A stretch of 64,000 nucleotides of DNA from Chloropicon primus (taxonomy: Eukaryota; Chlorophyta; Chloropicophyceae; Chloropicales; Chloropicaceae). Below the pieces are notes generated by a model that had not been told where the DNA came from, made no database searches, and saw only the letters and a program-made list of their open reading frames with translations. Location: positions 1,426,001 through 1,490,000 of the forward strand of contig CP060755.1 in the NCBI GenBank assembly GCA_023205875.1, given 5' to 3'. Every line of letters starts with the position of its first letter. The stretch's first letter is position 1. Positions 20,853 through 30,502 of this stretch are shown piece by piece. Position numbers and translations under genes: made by a program.

Positions 20853-21926
20853 TCAACAGCCCAACTTACAAAACTTGTCATCCGACATGGTCTTGTAGTA
20901 TCCCACGTGCATGTGGATGCAGGAGGGCGTGAGGCAGATGCTCTGACTGGCGGAGCACTCGTCGTCCTCGTTGTAAAAGCAAGTCGCGCTGAACCTGCAC
21001 TCCTCGTAGGGCAACACGTTGTTGCACTGGACGAAGCTGTAACCGTTGAGCCAGATCTCGATCCCGACGTGGTGGTAGCCCCTCATAAACGTCACCCCCG
21101 TGTAAGGAATGTGGGGCACGGGGTCCCTCTCATTGACGACTCTGAACGTCCTGCCCTTGAGGTTCAGCATCTCGTTGTAGAAGAATGCCCAGCCGAGGTT
21201 CCCCACCCTGGGAGCTCCGAAGGTGTACACCCTCTCCACCGGCAGACCGTTGTAGTTGAGGTCCGCGGCGGCTAGGGAGGCCAACGCCCCCCCGAGAGAG
21301 TGGCCGGTCACGATGAACGTCGCGTCGGGGTGCTTCGCCAGCAGCTTCGTCACGTAGTCCCAAGCGGCCTGCCTCAGCTCCTCCCACGCGTACATGAAGC
21401 CGTCCTCCAAGCGGATCGAGATGTCCATCTCATCCGGGGCCGTCGGCCAGGCCCACTCCATCGGCGGCTCGCTCATGGCGAACATGAAGTCGTCCACCCA
21501 GTCCCCCAGGGAGTCCCCTTGCGTGCCCTGGAAGCTCAGGACGACCGTGTCGTTCTTCGGGTAGTAAAGAACGAAAAACAATATCGGAGCCTTCTCCATG
21601 TTCCACAGGAGGGGCACGGTCGTGTTATAAGCCACCACGTCTGTCACATTGGGGTGCTCGATGACTTTCCGCCCCGAGTCCCACGAGTCTATGTTCGACA
21701 CGTTGCAGTAGGCCGCAGTGGCAAAGTAATAAATGTCCTTCGCGCGGTAGTACTCGAAGGTCAGGTTGCCCGCATCAGTGTTGTTGTTGAATTTCGACTG
21801 CGCGTGCCTCTCATCCCTCCCCCAGAACGCCGCGGGGGTGAGCCTCACGCCCCCGCTGCACCACACCAAGCCCAACAGGCACGACAGGAGCAACGCCTGC
21901 ACCCTCGTACTCCACCACGTTCTCAT
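20853..21926 (-). CDS. Secreted class-3 lipase
   Basis: Fungal-lipase-like (class 3) triacylglycerol lipase, 357 residues, no intron. The signal peptide is evident: VQALLLSCLLGLVWCSGGV. The nucleophile elbow is TGHSLGGALASLAAADL, with the upstream oxyanion segment VVLSFQGTQGDSLGDWVDDF; APRVGN and ERDPVPHIP carry the region of the catalytic Asp, and the His is probably in YHHVG. Several N-x-T/S sites and a Cys-rich C-terminus fit passage through the secretory pathway. Start chosen at MRTWWST just before the signal peptide; the open frame upstream is an Arg/Glu repeat. A minus-strand TGTAA lies about 65 bp after the stop. Confidence 0.93.
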   Translation of the reverse strand: MRTWWSTRVQALLLSCLLGLVWCSGGVRLTPAAFWGRDERHAQSKFNNNTDAGNLTFEYYRAKDIYYFATAAYCNVSNIDSWDSGRKVIEHPNVTDVVAYNTTVPLLWNMEKAPILFFVLYYPKNDTVVLSFQGTQGDSLGDWVDDFMFAMSEPPMEWAWPTAPDEMDISIRLEDGFMYAWEELRQAAWDYVTKLLAKHPDATFIVTGHSLGGALASLAAADLNYNGLPVERVYTFGAPRVGNLGWAFFYNEMLNLKGRTFRVVNERDPVPHIPYTGVTFMRGYHHVGIEIWLNGYSFVQCNNVLPYEECRFSATCFYNEDDECSASQSICLTPSCIHMHVGYYKTMSDDKFCKLGC

Positions 21927-22494
21927 AACACTCCTCACTCTCCAACCAAAAATAAGCCTATCCCAATCCACCGCTGCGCCACACCACACCCTCCGAGAAG
22001 TCCTCCCCCCTCTCCCTCGTCTCTCCCTCGTCGTCTCTCCCTCGTCGTCTCTCCCTCGTCGTCTCTCTCCCTCGCTCGCCCTTTCGCGTTTCGCTTCTCC
22101 TCCCTCTCCCACGAGCATCTTTTTTGAAGATTAGGAGATGAGGATCTTGGACACGTAGGACAATCCCCCTTTTTCGCCCTCGTTGAAAGATGCTGGGGTA
22201 ACTGAAACCGCTCCCACTTCTTCTTCTTCTCCACTCGTTTGCCCTCGTAGCCCACGGTTGCTTGTTTTTGTGGGCAGTGGCAAAAAGCATCTGAGGCTTG
22301 CGAGACATGCCGCTCGCGAGCGAGGGTGAGAAACCCTCCCTCCCTCCCCTCAGGCTCGGTGAGAAGAGAAGAAGCGAACGGAATAACTAATGAATGGTTT
22401 TTGTTATGTTATTGCACAATTGTTACAAATAAAGGGGGGGTTACGTTCCCGCGGGGTGTTCGGAATCCCCCCCCTCTCTCTCTGGTTGTTCTGG
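21927..22494. other. Spacer with a CTCTCCCTCGTCGT tandem repeat
   Basis: 568 bp between the secreted lipase and DRC3, both on the minus strand. About 22008-22080 is a tandem array of CTCTCCCTCGTCGT units. The DRC3 poly(A) signal TGTAA is at 22427-22423 on the minus strand. No gene is seen. Confidence 0.5.
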
Positions 22495-24042
22495 TTAGTT
22501 GATGAGAGAGTCGTCAATGGCGATGGCCTCCTCGACCTCGGTCTTCTGGCGCTCGCACAAGTTGCTTATCTCGTTGATCCTCTCCCTGTTCTGCTGCCGA
22601 ATCCACTCCTCGATCTTCATCATCATGTCCGTGGAGTTCTTCACCTCGTTTGTCACCAGCTTGTCCTCCAGCGAGTCTATCTTCGTCGTGTGGGCGTCGT
22701 GACTGGACTGGATGCTGTTCAGGAGCATCTCCTTGTCCTGCAGAAGGGTTCTCGTGTCGCTTTCGAGGTCCTCGAGCTCTCCCGCCTGGTACTGCTCGAG
22801 GTGCTGCATGGCTTGACCCGTGACGGCCTCGAACCAGGCGTTCTCCAAGTCTCTCAGCTGCGTGAAGTACGTGTTGTAGTTGATCTTGTTCTGCTCGACC
22901 AGAGCCACGTAGTTGTTGTCGAAGTCCTTGTAAAGCTGCTCGAGGGCCTCCACGATGTCCAGCTCCAAGTCCATGAGCTTGTCCTTCAGCTCCAGGTTGC
23001 TCTGCCTGAGCGGCGCGGTCTTCGTCTCCGCGTTCGATGGATCGTCCCTGAGCTCCCTGAAAGTGCGCTTCTTGATGCGCTTGAACTCCAAAATCAGGTA
23101 CCTGGCCTGCTCGTCCTTCTCCCCGGTGTACTCCTTCACAACGGCGTCCCATTCCGCCCTCTCCCCAACCTTCTTCTCGTGCTGGTCCAGCACCTGCTGC
23201 ACAAACTCGTCAGTAGCGGACTGCCACTTCGTGTGGAAGTCAGCAAGCGGGCTGAGCAAGTCCGGCACCTTCTTCAGGGTGTTGTACTCGGGATCCTCCC
23301 GAAGCATGTCCTCGAAGAGCGTCGTGACCCCCTCCAAGTTCGCCCTGCTCATGAGGGCCGCCTTCTCCGCCTTGGTCACGGCCTCCTTATCCTCCATCTC
23401 CGCCTTGGTCTCGTTCTCCTCGATCTCTAACAGCTCGTCCTGGTAGTGCTCCTTGGCGGCGTTCACAGCCTGCTCGCTCACCATGCGGTAGTCGAGGTAC
23501 TTCAAGTTCTTTACGTGGGAGATGACGTAAGGGCGGTACTCCGTGTCGTTGCATATCGGGTTCCCCGCCAAGTTTATCAGCCTCAAGTGACGGAACCTGC
23601 GCAGGTACAGCACGTTCTCAATTTTCGTGATGTTGTTGTTGCCCATGGACAAGATGCTCAAGTTCGTGAGGTTGCCCAAGTTCTCTATCGTTTCTATGTT
23701 GTTGTTGAAAAGAGACAAGTCCTTGAGCTTGTGCAACGTGTCGAACCCCTCTATCTTCGAAATGTTGTTGAACGAAAGGTCAAGCCACTCCAGGTTCGTC
23801 AAGTGCTCCAAGTTCTGGATCTTGGAGATCACATTGTTGTCCAGCTGAAGCTTCACGAGGTTCTCCAGGCCCATCAAGTTGTCAATCTTCAGAATATTTC
23901 TGAAGCTGCAGATGAGAGTGTCGACCTCGCGAAGGGCTATCTGCTTTGACTTGTCCTCCTTCGCTTCTATGGGGCCAGATATTTTCACGCATGACCTAAT
24001 CAAGTCCTCCTCGATGACGCACGGCTCAATAGTCTCCACCAT
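22495..24042 (-). CDS. DRC3: Dynein regulatory complex subunit 3 (LRRC48/FAP134)
   Basis: Axonemal protein of the nexin-dynein regulatory complex, which links outer doublets and controls dynein. 515 residues, no intron. Order: short N-terminus with EPCVIEEDLIRSCV, typical of DRC3; SDS22-like leucine-rich repeats from about residue 40 (LVKLQLDNNVISKIQNLEHL, LEWLDLSFNNISKIEGF, LSLFNNNIETIENL); the LRR cap YRPYVISHVKNLKYLDYRMV; then a long coiled coil to the end. The internal ATG (MVETIEPC) is preferred over one 19 codons upstream in Gly/Glu/Arg low complexity. Its presence means the lineage builds or recently built motile cilia. Confidence 0.95.
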   Translation of the reverse strand: MVETIEPCVIEEDLIRSCVKISGPIEAKEDKSKQIALREVDTLICSFRNILKIDNLMGLENLVKLQLDNNVISKIQNLEHLTNLEWLDLSFNNISKIEGFDTLHKLKDLSLFNNNIETIENLGNLTNLSILSMGNNNITKIENVLYLRRFRHLRLINLAGNPICNDTEYRPYVISHVKNLKYLDYRMVSEQAVNAAKEHYQDELLEIEENETKAEMEDKEAVTKAEKAALMSRANLEGVTTLFEDMLREDPEYNTLKKVPDLLSPLADFHTKWQSATDEFVQQVLDQHEKKVGERAEWDAVVKEYTGEKDEQARYLILEFKRIKKRTFRELRDDPSNAETKTAPLRQSNLELKDKLMDLELDIVEALEQLYKDFDNNYVALVEQNKINYNTYFTQLRDLENAWFEAVTGQAMQHLEQYQAGELEDLESDTRTLLQDKEMLLNSIQSSHDAHTTKIDSLEDKLVTNEVKNSTDMMMKIEEWIRQQNRERINEISNLCERQKTEVEEAIAIDDSLIN

Positions 24043-24594
24043 ACTTTCTCTTCCTTCTCCTCCCTCTCTCGCTCTTCCTTCTCCTCCCTCGTTCTCCACG
24101 AGACTCTCTCTCTCTCTCTCTCTCTCTCTGAGCCGCCTAAGGCTAAGGTCTCCTCCTTGTAGTCCCCTGGTGTTGCGTCGTCTCCTGCACCTTCACCTTC
24201 ACCTTCGCCTCTTGATGCCCTTCACCTTGCTCCCGTCGCCATGGACAGAACGCCTCAACGACAACGACTTTCTTGGAACCACCACCACAACACACAATCA
24301 ATCGGTCAACTGGCAAGCGTGAATTCCAGAACATTTCCGGAAACGTTGTCGGAGCGAGGAACGAGGAGGTGAACGAGGGAAGGAGAGCGAGGAGGACCTT
24401 CGTCCGTTCATCCGTTCGTTCGTTCGTTCGCGTGGGACCCGGGGGCGTTGAAGGCGGTTGGGGGTGGGAGGGTACTACGACGTCAAAATCATAATCGTAT
24501 CCCCATCCCCCCCGTTCGTTCGGTCAACTCCGTTCGAGTGTTTGGTGTCCCTCGAATTTGTGGATTGCGAGGAGGTTTGGAGTGCGTGGAGAGG
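24043..24594. other. Divergent spacer between DRC3 and a C2-lipase
   Basis: 552 bp containing a CT dinucleotide run at about 24102-24130 and GTTC repeats near 24412-24430. The two genes point away from it. No gene is recognised. Confidence 0.45.
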
Positions 24595-26148
24595 ATGTTG
24601 GGGACGAGGAGTGTGTTCCCGGCGGGCACACTCGTCGGGGGGGCCGTCACGGCACACCCTCGGAGGGGAAGAGGGAGTCTTCGGGGCCAACGGGGGAGGC
24701 GCGCGAGGTCTCTGGCCGGGGAAGGGCCCACGACATCAGAAGCAGCTTCAGCAGAGTTAGATCCGGCGCTTGCCTTGGCGCTGGCGGGTCACGCCTTCTT
24801 CGCGTACAAGGAGCCGTCCCAGCACGTGTTGAAGGATAGGGTCGGGACGGATGATTCGCAGACCGACTTGATCTTTCTGGACAAGAACTACGTGCTGCGA
24901 GGATTCGCCGGGAAGCTCAAGGTCACGTCGCTCGCAGCGCACCTTCCGGGTGCCGAGAGGAAGAGCGAAATCTTCTTCGCGCTGTCCATTGGTGGTGACG
25001 TTCACAGCACGGCGTCCTGCAAAAAGTTGAGGGGAGGGGAGATGCACGGCTGGGACGAGGAGCACGAGTTCCTGCTCAAGTCCACTGGGGACAACAAGCT
25101 TCAGGTGCGAGTCTGGAAAAAGAGATTTCTCCGGCCAGATGAACTTTTGGGCGTCGCCATCGTCACGCCCGAAGCGTTTGCGGAGGGGGCGAGCTTGGAC
25201 CTCCCCCTGAGGGGTGGTTCGATCGAGGGCTCTGTGCTCGTCGAAACGGAATACACGAGTTTCGATGTCCTCGAGGACGTGCAAGAGCACAGTTCTCAGA
25301 TGATTCTGGATTTGATCGGAATCGAGCAAGCCCCTCTCCTCCACATGAACTTCAAGCCCGCTTGCTTTTGTACCAACGAGGTTACTGACACGCAGGCGTG
25401 GATATGGTGGAACGAACCTGCAAAGGAAGTCCTGGTGTCCTTCAGAGGGACGGAGCAAACTCAGTGGAAGGACTTGCTGACGGACGTGAAGGTGCTGCCG
25501 ACTTCCGTGAACCTGGAGGGAGTAAAAAACGTTCACATCTTTGCGAATTCGAGCGAAGTGATGGTGCACAACGGGTTCCTCACGGCGTACCTGTCTATCA
25601 GAAACTCGATCCTGTCGCAGCTCAGAACGCTCATTACTCCGGCCGGGAAGGAAGAGGAATGGACAATCTTCATCACCGGCCACTCGCTGGGAGGGGCCCT
25701 GGCCACCATTCTTGCCTACGAGTGCGCCGAGGCCGATCTTGGGAAGATCGTGGTGTACACTTACGGCTCCCCTCGTGTGGGCAACGAGGCCTTCGTGAGC
25801 GACTTCCACAACTTAGTTGATTCGTCCTGGCGGTTCTCAAACGTTTCGGACATCATTCCGACCGTCCCCCGGTTTTTGGGTTACAAGCACGTGGACAACT
25901 CGGTGAGAATCTGCGAGGACGGCACCGTGCAGGTCCTTGACGACGAGAAGGATGTGATCGGCGAGACTCACTTCACAGAGATTTTGGGCGTCGAGGATCT
26001 CCCCGAGGTGGAAGAGCTCCTGCAGAAAGAGCTAACGCTGCTGTCGACTCTGATCGACGGCACGGCGCTCCAGGAGCACATGGAGGACAACTACCTGAAG
26101 AATCTGCTGCTGCTGGCGGCGGCGTTACGGAGTTCAAGTGATTTGTAA
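24595..26148 (+). CDS. C2-domain class-3 lipase, probably plastid-targeted
   Basis: 517-residue class-3 lipase, no intron. The first about 50 residues are Arg/Gly/Ala/Ser-rich with no acids until late, like a chloroplast transit peptide. A C2-like domain follows (LKVTSLAAHLP, then FALSIGGDVHSTASCK and LQVRVWKKRFLRPDELLG). The lipase domain carries VLVSFRGTEQTQWKDLLTD, the nucleophile elbow FITGHSLGGALATILA, YGSPRVGN, and SNVSDIIPTVPRF with the likely catalytic Asp; YKHVDN probably supplies the His. Galactolipid or triacylglycerol hydrolysis in the plastid is inferred from plant relatives. The stop lies within a TGTAA and another TGTAA follows at 26156-26160. Confidence 0.9.
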   Translation: MLGTRSVFPAGTLVGGAVTAHPRRGRGSLRGQRGRRARSLAGEGPTTSEAASAELDPALALALAGHAFFAYKEPSQHVLKDRVGTDDSQTDLIFLDKNYVLRGFAGKLKVTSLAAHLPGAERKSEIFFALSIGGDVHSTASCKKLRGGEMHGWDEEHEFLLKSTGDNKLQVRVWKKRFLRPDELLGVAIVTPEAFAEGASLDLPLRGGSIEGSVLVETEYTSFDVLEDVQEHSSQMILDLIGIEQAPLLHMNFKPACFCTNEVTDTQAWIWWNEPAKEVLVSFRGTEQTQWKDLLTDVKVLPTSVNLEGVKNVHIFANSSEVMVHNGFLTAYLSIRNSILSQLRTLITPAGKEEEWTIFITGHSLGGALATILAYECAEADLGKIVVYTYGSPRVGNEAFVSDFHNLVDSSWRFSNVSDIIPTVPRFLGYKHVDNSVRICEDGTVQVLDDEKDVIGETHFTEILGVEDLPEVEELLQKELTLLSTLIDGTALQEHMEDNYLKNLLLLAAALRSSSDL

Positions 26149-26172
26149 TAATACGTGTAAATTTTGATCGCT

Positions 26173-26427
26173 TCACAGCGATCCTTCCACCGAAACATCG
26201 ATGACTTCGGCAGCAGCCAGACTGAACAGCTCCACCGTTAGAAACTCCAAGTTGTGCTTCAATGCCTCCTTTCCATCAGTGAAGGGGTGCTCGGACGAAA
26301 GAAGCTTCCTCGATTGGATCGAAAACCCAGCGATCGCGCGCACTTCCGTCCATGCACCGTACAGAGCCACCATGAGGATGCTTATGCTTATCACCGTCAG
26401 AAGCGTAACGACTCTCAGTGCTGCCAT
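26173..26427 (-). CDS. Short single-span membrane protein
   Basis: 84-residue frame starting MAALRVVTLLTVISISILMV, a strong signal anchor or single transmembrane helix, followed by a soluble tail with KEALKHNLEFLTVELFSLAAAEVIDV. No family is recognised. In-frame ATGs upstream (26553, 26667) would add an Arg/Gly-rich extension reaching the start of the divergent LYR gene; the internal start is favoured because the hydrophobic segment then sits at the N-terminus. It ends 24 bp from the stop of the convergent C2-lipase. Confidence 0.45.
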   Translation of the reverse strand: MAALRVVTLLTVISISILMVALYGAWTEVRAIAGFSIQSRKLLSSEHPFTDGKEALKHNLEFLTVELFSLAAAEVIDVSVEGSL

Positions 26428-26657
26428 CACGTCTCCCCTCCCTCCCGCACCCGATTCCCTCCCCCCGTGCCAGGGTCTTGGGTCGCTCAGGGCCTTGTCA
26501 GTTGCGAGCCGACGGACGAACAAGACCGCTACCTCCTCACCCCTGTGCGCCATCCTTTTTGCCTTCTCCCCTCCCGACCCGATCGTTCCGCACGCTGCTG
26601 GAAGATCGATCGGCGATCTGCCAAAGAATTTCAAGCTGAGAGAGGGGGGGAGGCACG

Positions 26658-26754
26658 ATGGACCCAAGCGTAATCAAAGCCGTGAGCGTGCTGAAGTTGT
26701 ACAGGGACTCACTGAGGCTTGCGCAGCACCTCGGGTCCAAGGTAAGTCGTGACG

Positions 26755-26805
<51 letters not shown>

Positions 26806-27187
26806 CCTTCTCCTCTTGTGCTCGCGGAAAACGTCGAGAAAAAGGGCTGGACCCAACCCAACCATGGGAACACGAGACGCGACAGAGCGACGACATCGAC
26901 TGACATCTTTCCCTCTCGCTTCGAATTGCGCAGTCAGGGAACACGGACGCTTTGAAGAATGAAGTGAGGAGGACCTTCAGGGCGAATATGCACGAAAAGG
27001 ATCCGGAGAAAATACAGACCATGAAGGAGGCCGCATTCAGGTGAGTTTATTCCGACTGTGTGCGTGCGCACTGGTGATCAGAGTCCGAGAACTGACCTTG
27101 CACGTTCCCAGGGGCTTGGGCAACTACATCTTTGTGGAGGCGCAGAAAATGGCAGGAAACGAGGAGGACCCTTCCGCGACGTCTTGA
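26658..27187 (+). CDS. LYR-motif (complex 1 LYR) protein
   Basis: 88-residue LYR protein in three exons: 26658-26741, 26934-27040 and 27112-27187, phases 0 and 2. The LYR motif is in VLKLYRDSLRLAQHL; the second exon gives NEVRRTFRANMHEKDPEKI and the third AEAFRGLGNY-type sequence across the junction (AAFRGLGNYIFVEAQKM). LYR proteins bind mitochondrial acyl-carrier protein and help assemble Fe-S clusters or respiratory complexes. The size and sequence resemble the plant LYRM9-like group. Intron 1 contains a long CT repeat (26759-26800). Confidence 0.9.
26759..26802. repeat. CT dinucleotide microsatellite in an intron
   Basis: About twenty uninterrupted CT units within intron 1 of the LYR gene, likely serving also as an unusually strong polypyrimidine region though far from the acceptor. 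Confidence 0.85.
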
Positions 27188-27623
27188 GCTCTGTGGTGTC
27201 GGACTACACACCGTGGTTGTCGATATTTGTTGTGGGGGTCCTCGCCGAAGCAGAGGCAGCGAACGGGCTCGAAGCAGTTCTCCATCAGCGTTTCTGTTGC
27301 TCGGAGTTAAGGACCAGAGGTTTTATTGTATGATAAATTTGTTACACGGCGCGTGCACCACCACCTGCCTGAGGCAGCTGGGTGATCCCTCTCCCCCCCA
27401 CCACGCAACTCGTTCCGAGTACTCCCGAAGAAGATCTGGCCCGTCCAAAGGCATTGCACTGCTCTTTCCCTGGTCTTTCCACGAGCCACGCCGAGTCAGT
27501 CTGGTCGTCATTCATGAGCGCCCTCCCCTGCCGCAGATCTGTCTGCCAGCCAGCTCAAGCCACTCGAGACAGGAGGACGAAGGGGGCGCGAAGGGGAGAG
27601 AGCGTGAAGGCGGACACAAAAAC
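27188..27623. other. Spacer between LYR and PH1 genes
   Basis: 436 bp between two plus-strand genes. No recognisable gene; open frames crossing it are read-through of the neighbours. It should hold the LYR poly(A) site and the PH1 promoter. Confidence 0.4.
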
Positions 27624-28546
27624 ATGGCACAGCTGTTGAACAGGCTGAGGGCGGAGGAGAGGATAGCCGGGGTGGAGTTCTGGCACTCCCCGGAACGCTG
27701 CGGGTGGCTGATGAAGCAAGGTAAGGAGCGGGCGACGGAAGGAAGACACGCTGCACTGTACAAGAGCTACTGCTTTCTCTCGCGCGCGCGTACACTCCGA
27801 GGGGTTCGTGGGGAGGGGGAAGGGGGCGGAAGTGCGGTGCGGCTTGCCTGCGTCCTCCGCGCGGTTCCGGGCTTTGCTGACAAGTTTCCTTTCGCTTCAA
27901 CAGGAGAGTACATCAAGACGTGGAGGCGTAGGTGGTTCATACTGAAGCAGGGAAAAATCTTCTGGTTCAAGACGGAAGAAGTCGGACCTGTAAGTGACTC
28001 GCCGCGCGCTTTTGCTGCTGGAGATGTCGTGCGTGCTGACTGTTGCCCTTTTCTGCCCTCCTCTCGCCCTTCTTGCTTTCTGCCCGGGCGCTTTTGCCCA
28101 GAGCTCCATCCCAAGAGGTGTCGTTGACATAAGCAGGTGCCTGTCTATCAAGGGCGCGGAGGACGTGATAAACAGGGCGCACGCCTTCGAGCTGTCGACG
28201 CACACGGAGACAATGTTCTTCATCGCGGATTCTGACAAGGTAGGGCATGCGAACAAGAGTGCACATGACGGAGCCAACTCACCTGTGCTTCAGCGTCGGA
28301 GAAGGCTTTTCTGACCCGGAAGCTTTACTTTCCTGAACGTTTTGGCTTGTTTGCTATCCGCAGGAAAAAGAGGAGTGGATCAGCTCTGTGGGGCGAGCCA
28401 TAGTGAGGCAATCTAAAAGGTGAGTCTTCGTTTGTGTCTTTCTTTCTCCTCAAGTAATTATACACGTTTACTGAAAGGGGCCAACCTTCTTGTCTTCTTT
28501 TTTGTCACTCATAACAAGTATGACGGATGACTATGGCAGCTACTAA
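27624..28546 (+). CDS. PH1: Pleckstrin-homology domain protein, plant PH1 type
   Basis: 134 residues from five exons: 27624-27720, 27904-27989, 28102-28239, 28364-28419 and 28519-28546, all GT-AG with consistent phases. The whole protein is one PH domain: GVEFWHSPERCGWLMKQ, GEYIKTWRRRWFILKQGK, SIPRGVVDISRCLSIKGAED, then FELSTHTETMFFIADSDK and KEEWISSVGRAIV. This is strikingly close to Arabidopsis PH1 in length and sequence and marks the green lineage. The basic KTWRRRW loop is the phosphoinositide-binding site of such domains; PH1 relatives bind phosphoinositides and act in endomembrane traffic. It is the most intron-rich gene here, despite its size, together with the CEP112-like gene. Confidence 0.95.
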
Positions 28547-28626
28547 GTGTAGCTCCTGGGACCATATTTTTATAATTGTACAACTTAGCTCGATTTTGTT
28601 TCACTCCTTTCCTCGCGTCCTTCCAC

Positions 28627-30111
28627 TCAGATTGCGCTGAACTCGATGTCCTCATCGTCTTCGTCGTCCTCCTTTGGGATGTAGCTTTCGCTCAAGACCG
28701 ACCCTTCAATCATGACGTTTCTGATGGTTGCTTTCCCCAGCAGCTGCTTGCGCAGCAAATCCATGATCGTCCCCGAGTCGTCCATGGTAGCTTTGCTATC
28801 CCTCCAGGTCCGGAAGAACACGTTCATCGCTCCGCAGTACCACATGTTGAAGGCCGTGTGGAGGCTCCCAACATCGATCGCAGGCGCGTCAAAGTGCTTG
28901 GCCGAGAGAAGGTCGAGGCCCATGCCCGATATATTCAGCGCAATGGCACAGAAAGGAAACCCGTAGTTTGGGTCCTGCGAGTAGTCAAAAATCGTTTGCA
29001 TCACGTGGAAGCAGTGCTCCACGAAGAACAGTATTTGGCACAGTCCCCACATTCCTGTGCCTCTCAAGTCGGTCGCAGGGTTTTTGCCCTGAAACCCTAT
29101 CTGTTCCCAGTGTTTCCCGTACCTCTTCACGTTCGATGCGTCTTCGCCAAAAATAGTGCAGTAGATCGAAGCCAGCATGCCGTCGTGCTGTGAGTTTTCG
29201 TTCTCAAACTTCTTCTCGGATAAATGAATGATGCAGACCCTCTCCTTCTTCACAAACTCTGGCTGGCTGAAAAGGTTCTTGACGAAAGAGTTGTACGTCA
29301 AGCAACAGCTCGGCTCGTATTCCTCAATCTCATACGACGGGTCCAAAGCAGGCATGAGAGCCTCGATGGCCTCCTCGTATATCAGTGTCTCCTCAAATGT
29401 GTAGGCGTGATGAACAGACTCTTTGTCCTCCTCCTCGTACTGGATGTCAATGATCGCGGACCACTGCTCGGCTGTCATCTCTATGCTCTTCTCCCTCGCT
29501 TGCCGTGTCGGTTCCTCCGCTGCTTCCTCCACTTCTTCCTCTAAAATGATTCCAGCCGAGTCGCCTCGCTTCATAAAGATGTCCTTGGGCGCCTCAGGCG
29601 CGACGTACTCCCGCTTGTGCGTGGTCGCGTCCCTCGGCTTGCCTTCGAAGGCGTAGTCGAACTCATCGTCCGCCCCCGCCCCCGGCTTCGCCTCTTCATA
29701 CTTGCGCAGGACTTTGTCCACGGACTCTCGCCTCGGCTCCCTGCCTGACTTGGCTTCCTTCGCCTTTGCCGCTTTTCTGACTTTGCTCTTCCCGGCCAAC
29801 ATGCCGTCCACAGAGTCTCGCCGAGGCTCTCTCTCGGAGACCTTCTTCTCACTTGCTTCTCCCTTCCCATTGTCCTCGCCGAAGTACTCTATTTCTTCCT
29901 CGCTCGAGTCCTTCCCCAAAGGTGGTATCTTGCCAGCTTTCTCTGGCGTTTTAACTGCCAGAGCAAGGTCGAACGAGGAGCGGGTGAGGTCGGGAATCGC
30001 CAGCTCCTCCCTCAATTTCTTTCCCAGGACCTTGTCCACCGAGTCCCTCCTCGGCTCTCTCGCCTCCACCGCCTTCACCACCTTCCTGGACCTCCTATTC
30101 CCTTTGGGCAT
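28627..30111 (-). CDS. ELMO-domain protein with N-terminal phosphosite repeats
   Basis: 494 residues, no intron. The ELMO domain covers about residues 240-440, with YGKHWEQIGFQGKNPATDLRG and GMWGLCQILFFVE as signature. ELMOD proteins act as GAPs for ARL/ARF GTPases; the Arg in ATDLRG fits the proposed catalytic arginine. The first 140 residues are disordered and contain three near-identical repeats, REPRRDSVDKVL at 18-29, REPRRDSVDGML at 94-105 and REPRRESVDKVL at 124-135, each a basophilic-kinase consensus; MKRGDSAG is a fourth similar site. The C-terminus is acidic (KEDDEDDEDIEF). Confidence 0.93.
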   Translation of the reverse strand: MPKGNRRSRKVVKAVEAREPRRDSVDKVLGKKLREELAIPDLTRSSFDLALAVKTPEKAGKIPPLGKDSSEEEIEYFGEDNGKGEASEKKVSEREPRRDSVDGMLAGKSKVRKAAKAKEAKSGREPRRESVDKVLRKYEEAKPGAGADDEFDYAFEGKPRDATTHKREYVAPEAPKDIFMKRGDSAGIILEEEVEEAAEEPTRQAREKSIEMTAEQWSAIIDIQYEEEDKESVHHAYTFEETLIYEEAIEALMPALDPSYEIEEYEPSCCLTYNSFVKNLFSQPEFVKKERVCIIHLSEKKFENENSQHDGMLASIYCTIFGEDASNVKRYGKHWEQIGFQGKNPATDLRGTGMWGLCQILFFVEHCFHVMQTIFDYSQDPNYGFPFCAIALNISGMGLDLLSAKHFDAPAIDVGSLHTAFNMWYCGAMNVFFRTWRDSKATMDDSGTIMDLLRKQLLGKATIRNVMIEGSVLSESYIPKEDDEDDEDIEFSAI

Positions 30112-30272
30112 CTTTGGTCCCCGGTCTCGTCGTCACTCTCTACCAACGCGCTTCTCAAGGCCGCTTAACTCTTTCGTAACTTCCTGCTCATCAAATCCAC
30201 CCCCGCCGTCTCTTCCTCTCAACCTCCTTCTCCTCGCCGTCTCTTCCCAAGTCACCCAAGTCACCGCGCCCT

Positions 30273-30304
<32 letters not shown>

Positions 30305-30502
30305 AAAACCCCAGACTGTTTTGCGTCGGCAAAAAAAATAAAGAAACCAAGCCCCCCTCCCCCCCGGTCAGAGAGAGAGAGAGGGGAGGGAGAAAATTCG
30401 TTAAGGGTACGTGGAGGTGCTGGTTGCTGCTGCTGCGGGTGGAGGGGACGAAGGAGGGCGCCTCGTTAGTGGTTGATACGACAAGAAGAGGAAGGGGGTA
30501 GA
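30112..30502. other. Divergent spacer with an AACACG tandem repeat
   Basis: 391 bp between ELMO and SAP genes. Bases about 30272-30302 are a five-copy AACACG hexanucleotide repeat; 30322-30345 is A-rich and 30369-30385 a GA run. No gene is recognised. Confidence 0.5.
30272..30302. repeat. AACACG hexanucleotide repeat
   Basis: Five tandem AACACG units in the divergent spacer between the ELMO and SAP genes. Confidence 0.85.

Noticed and set aside
22390-23430. 346-codon plus-strand frame over DRC3
   Set aside because: Leu/Val/His-rich mirror of the DRC3 coiled coil; no domain.
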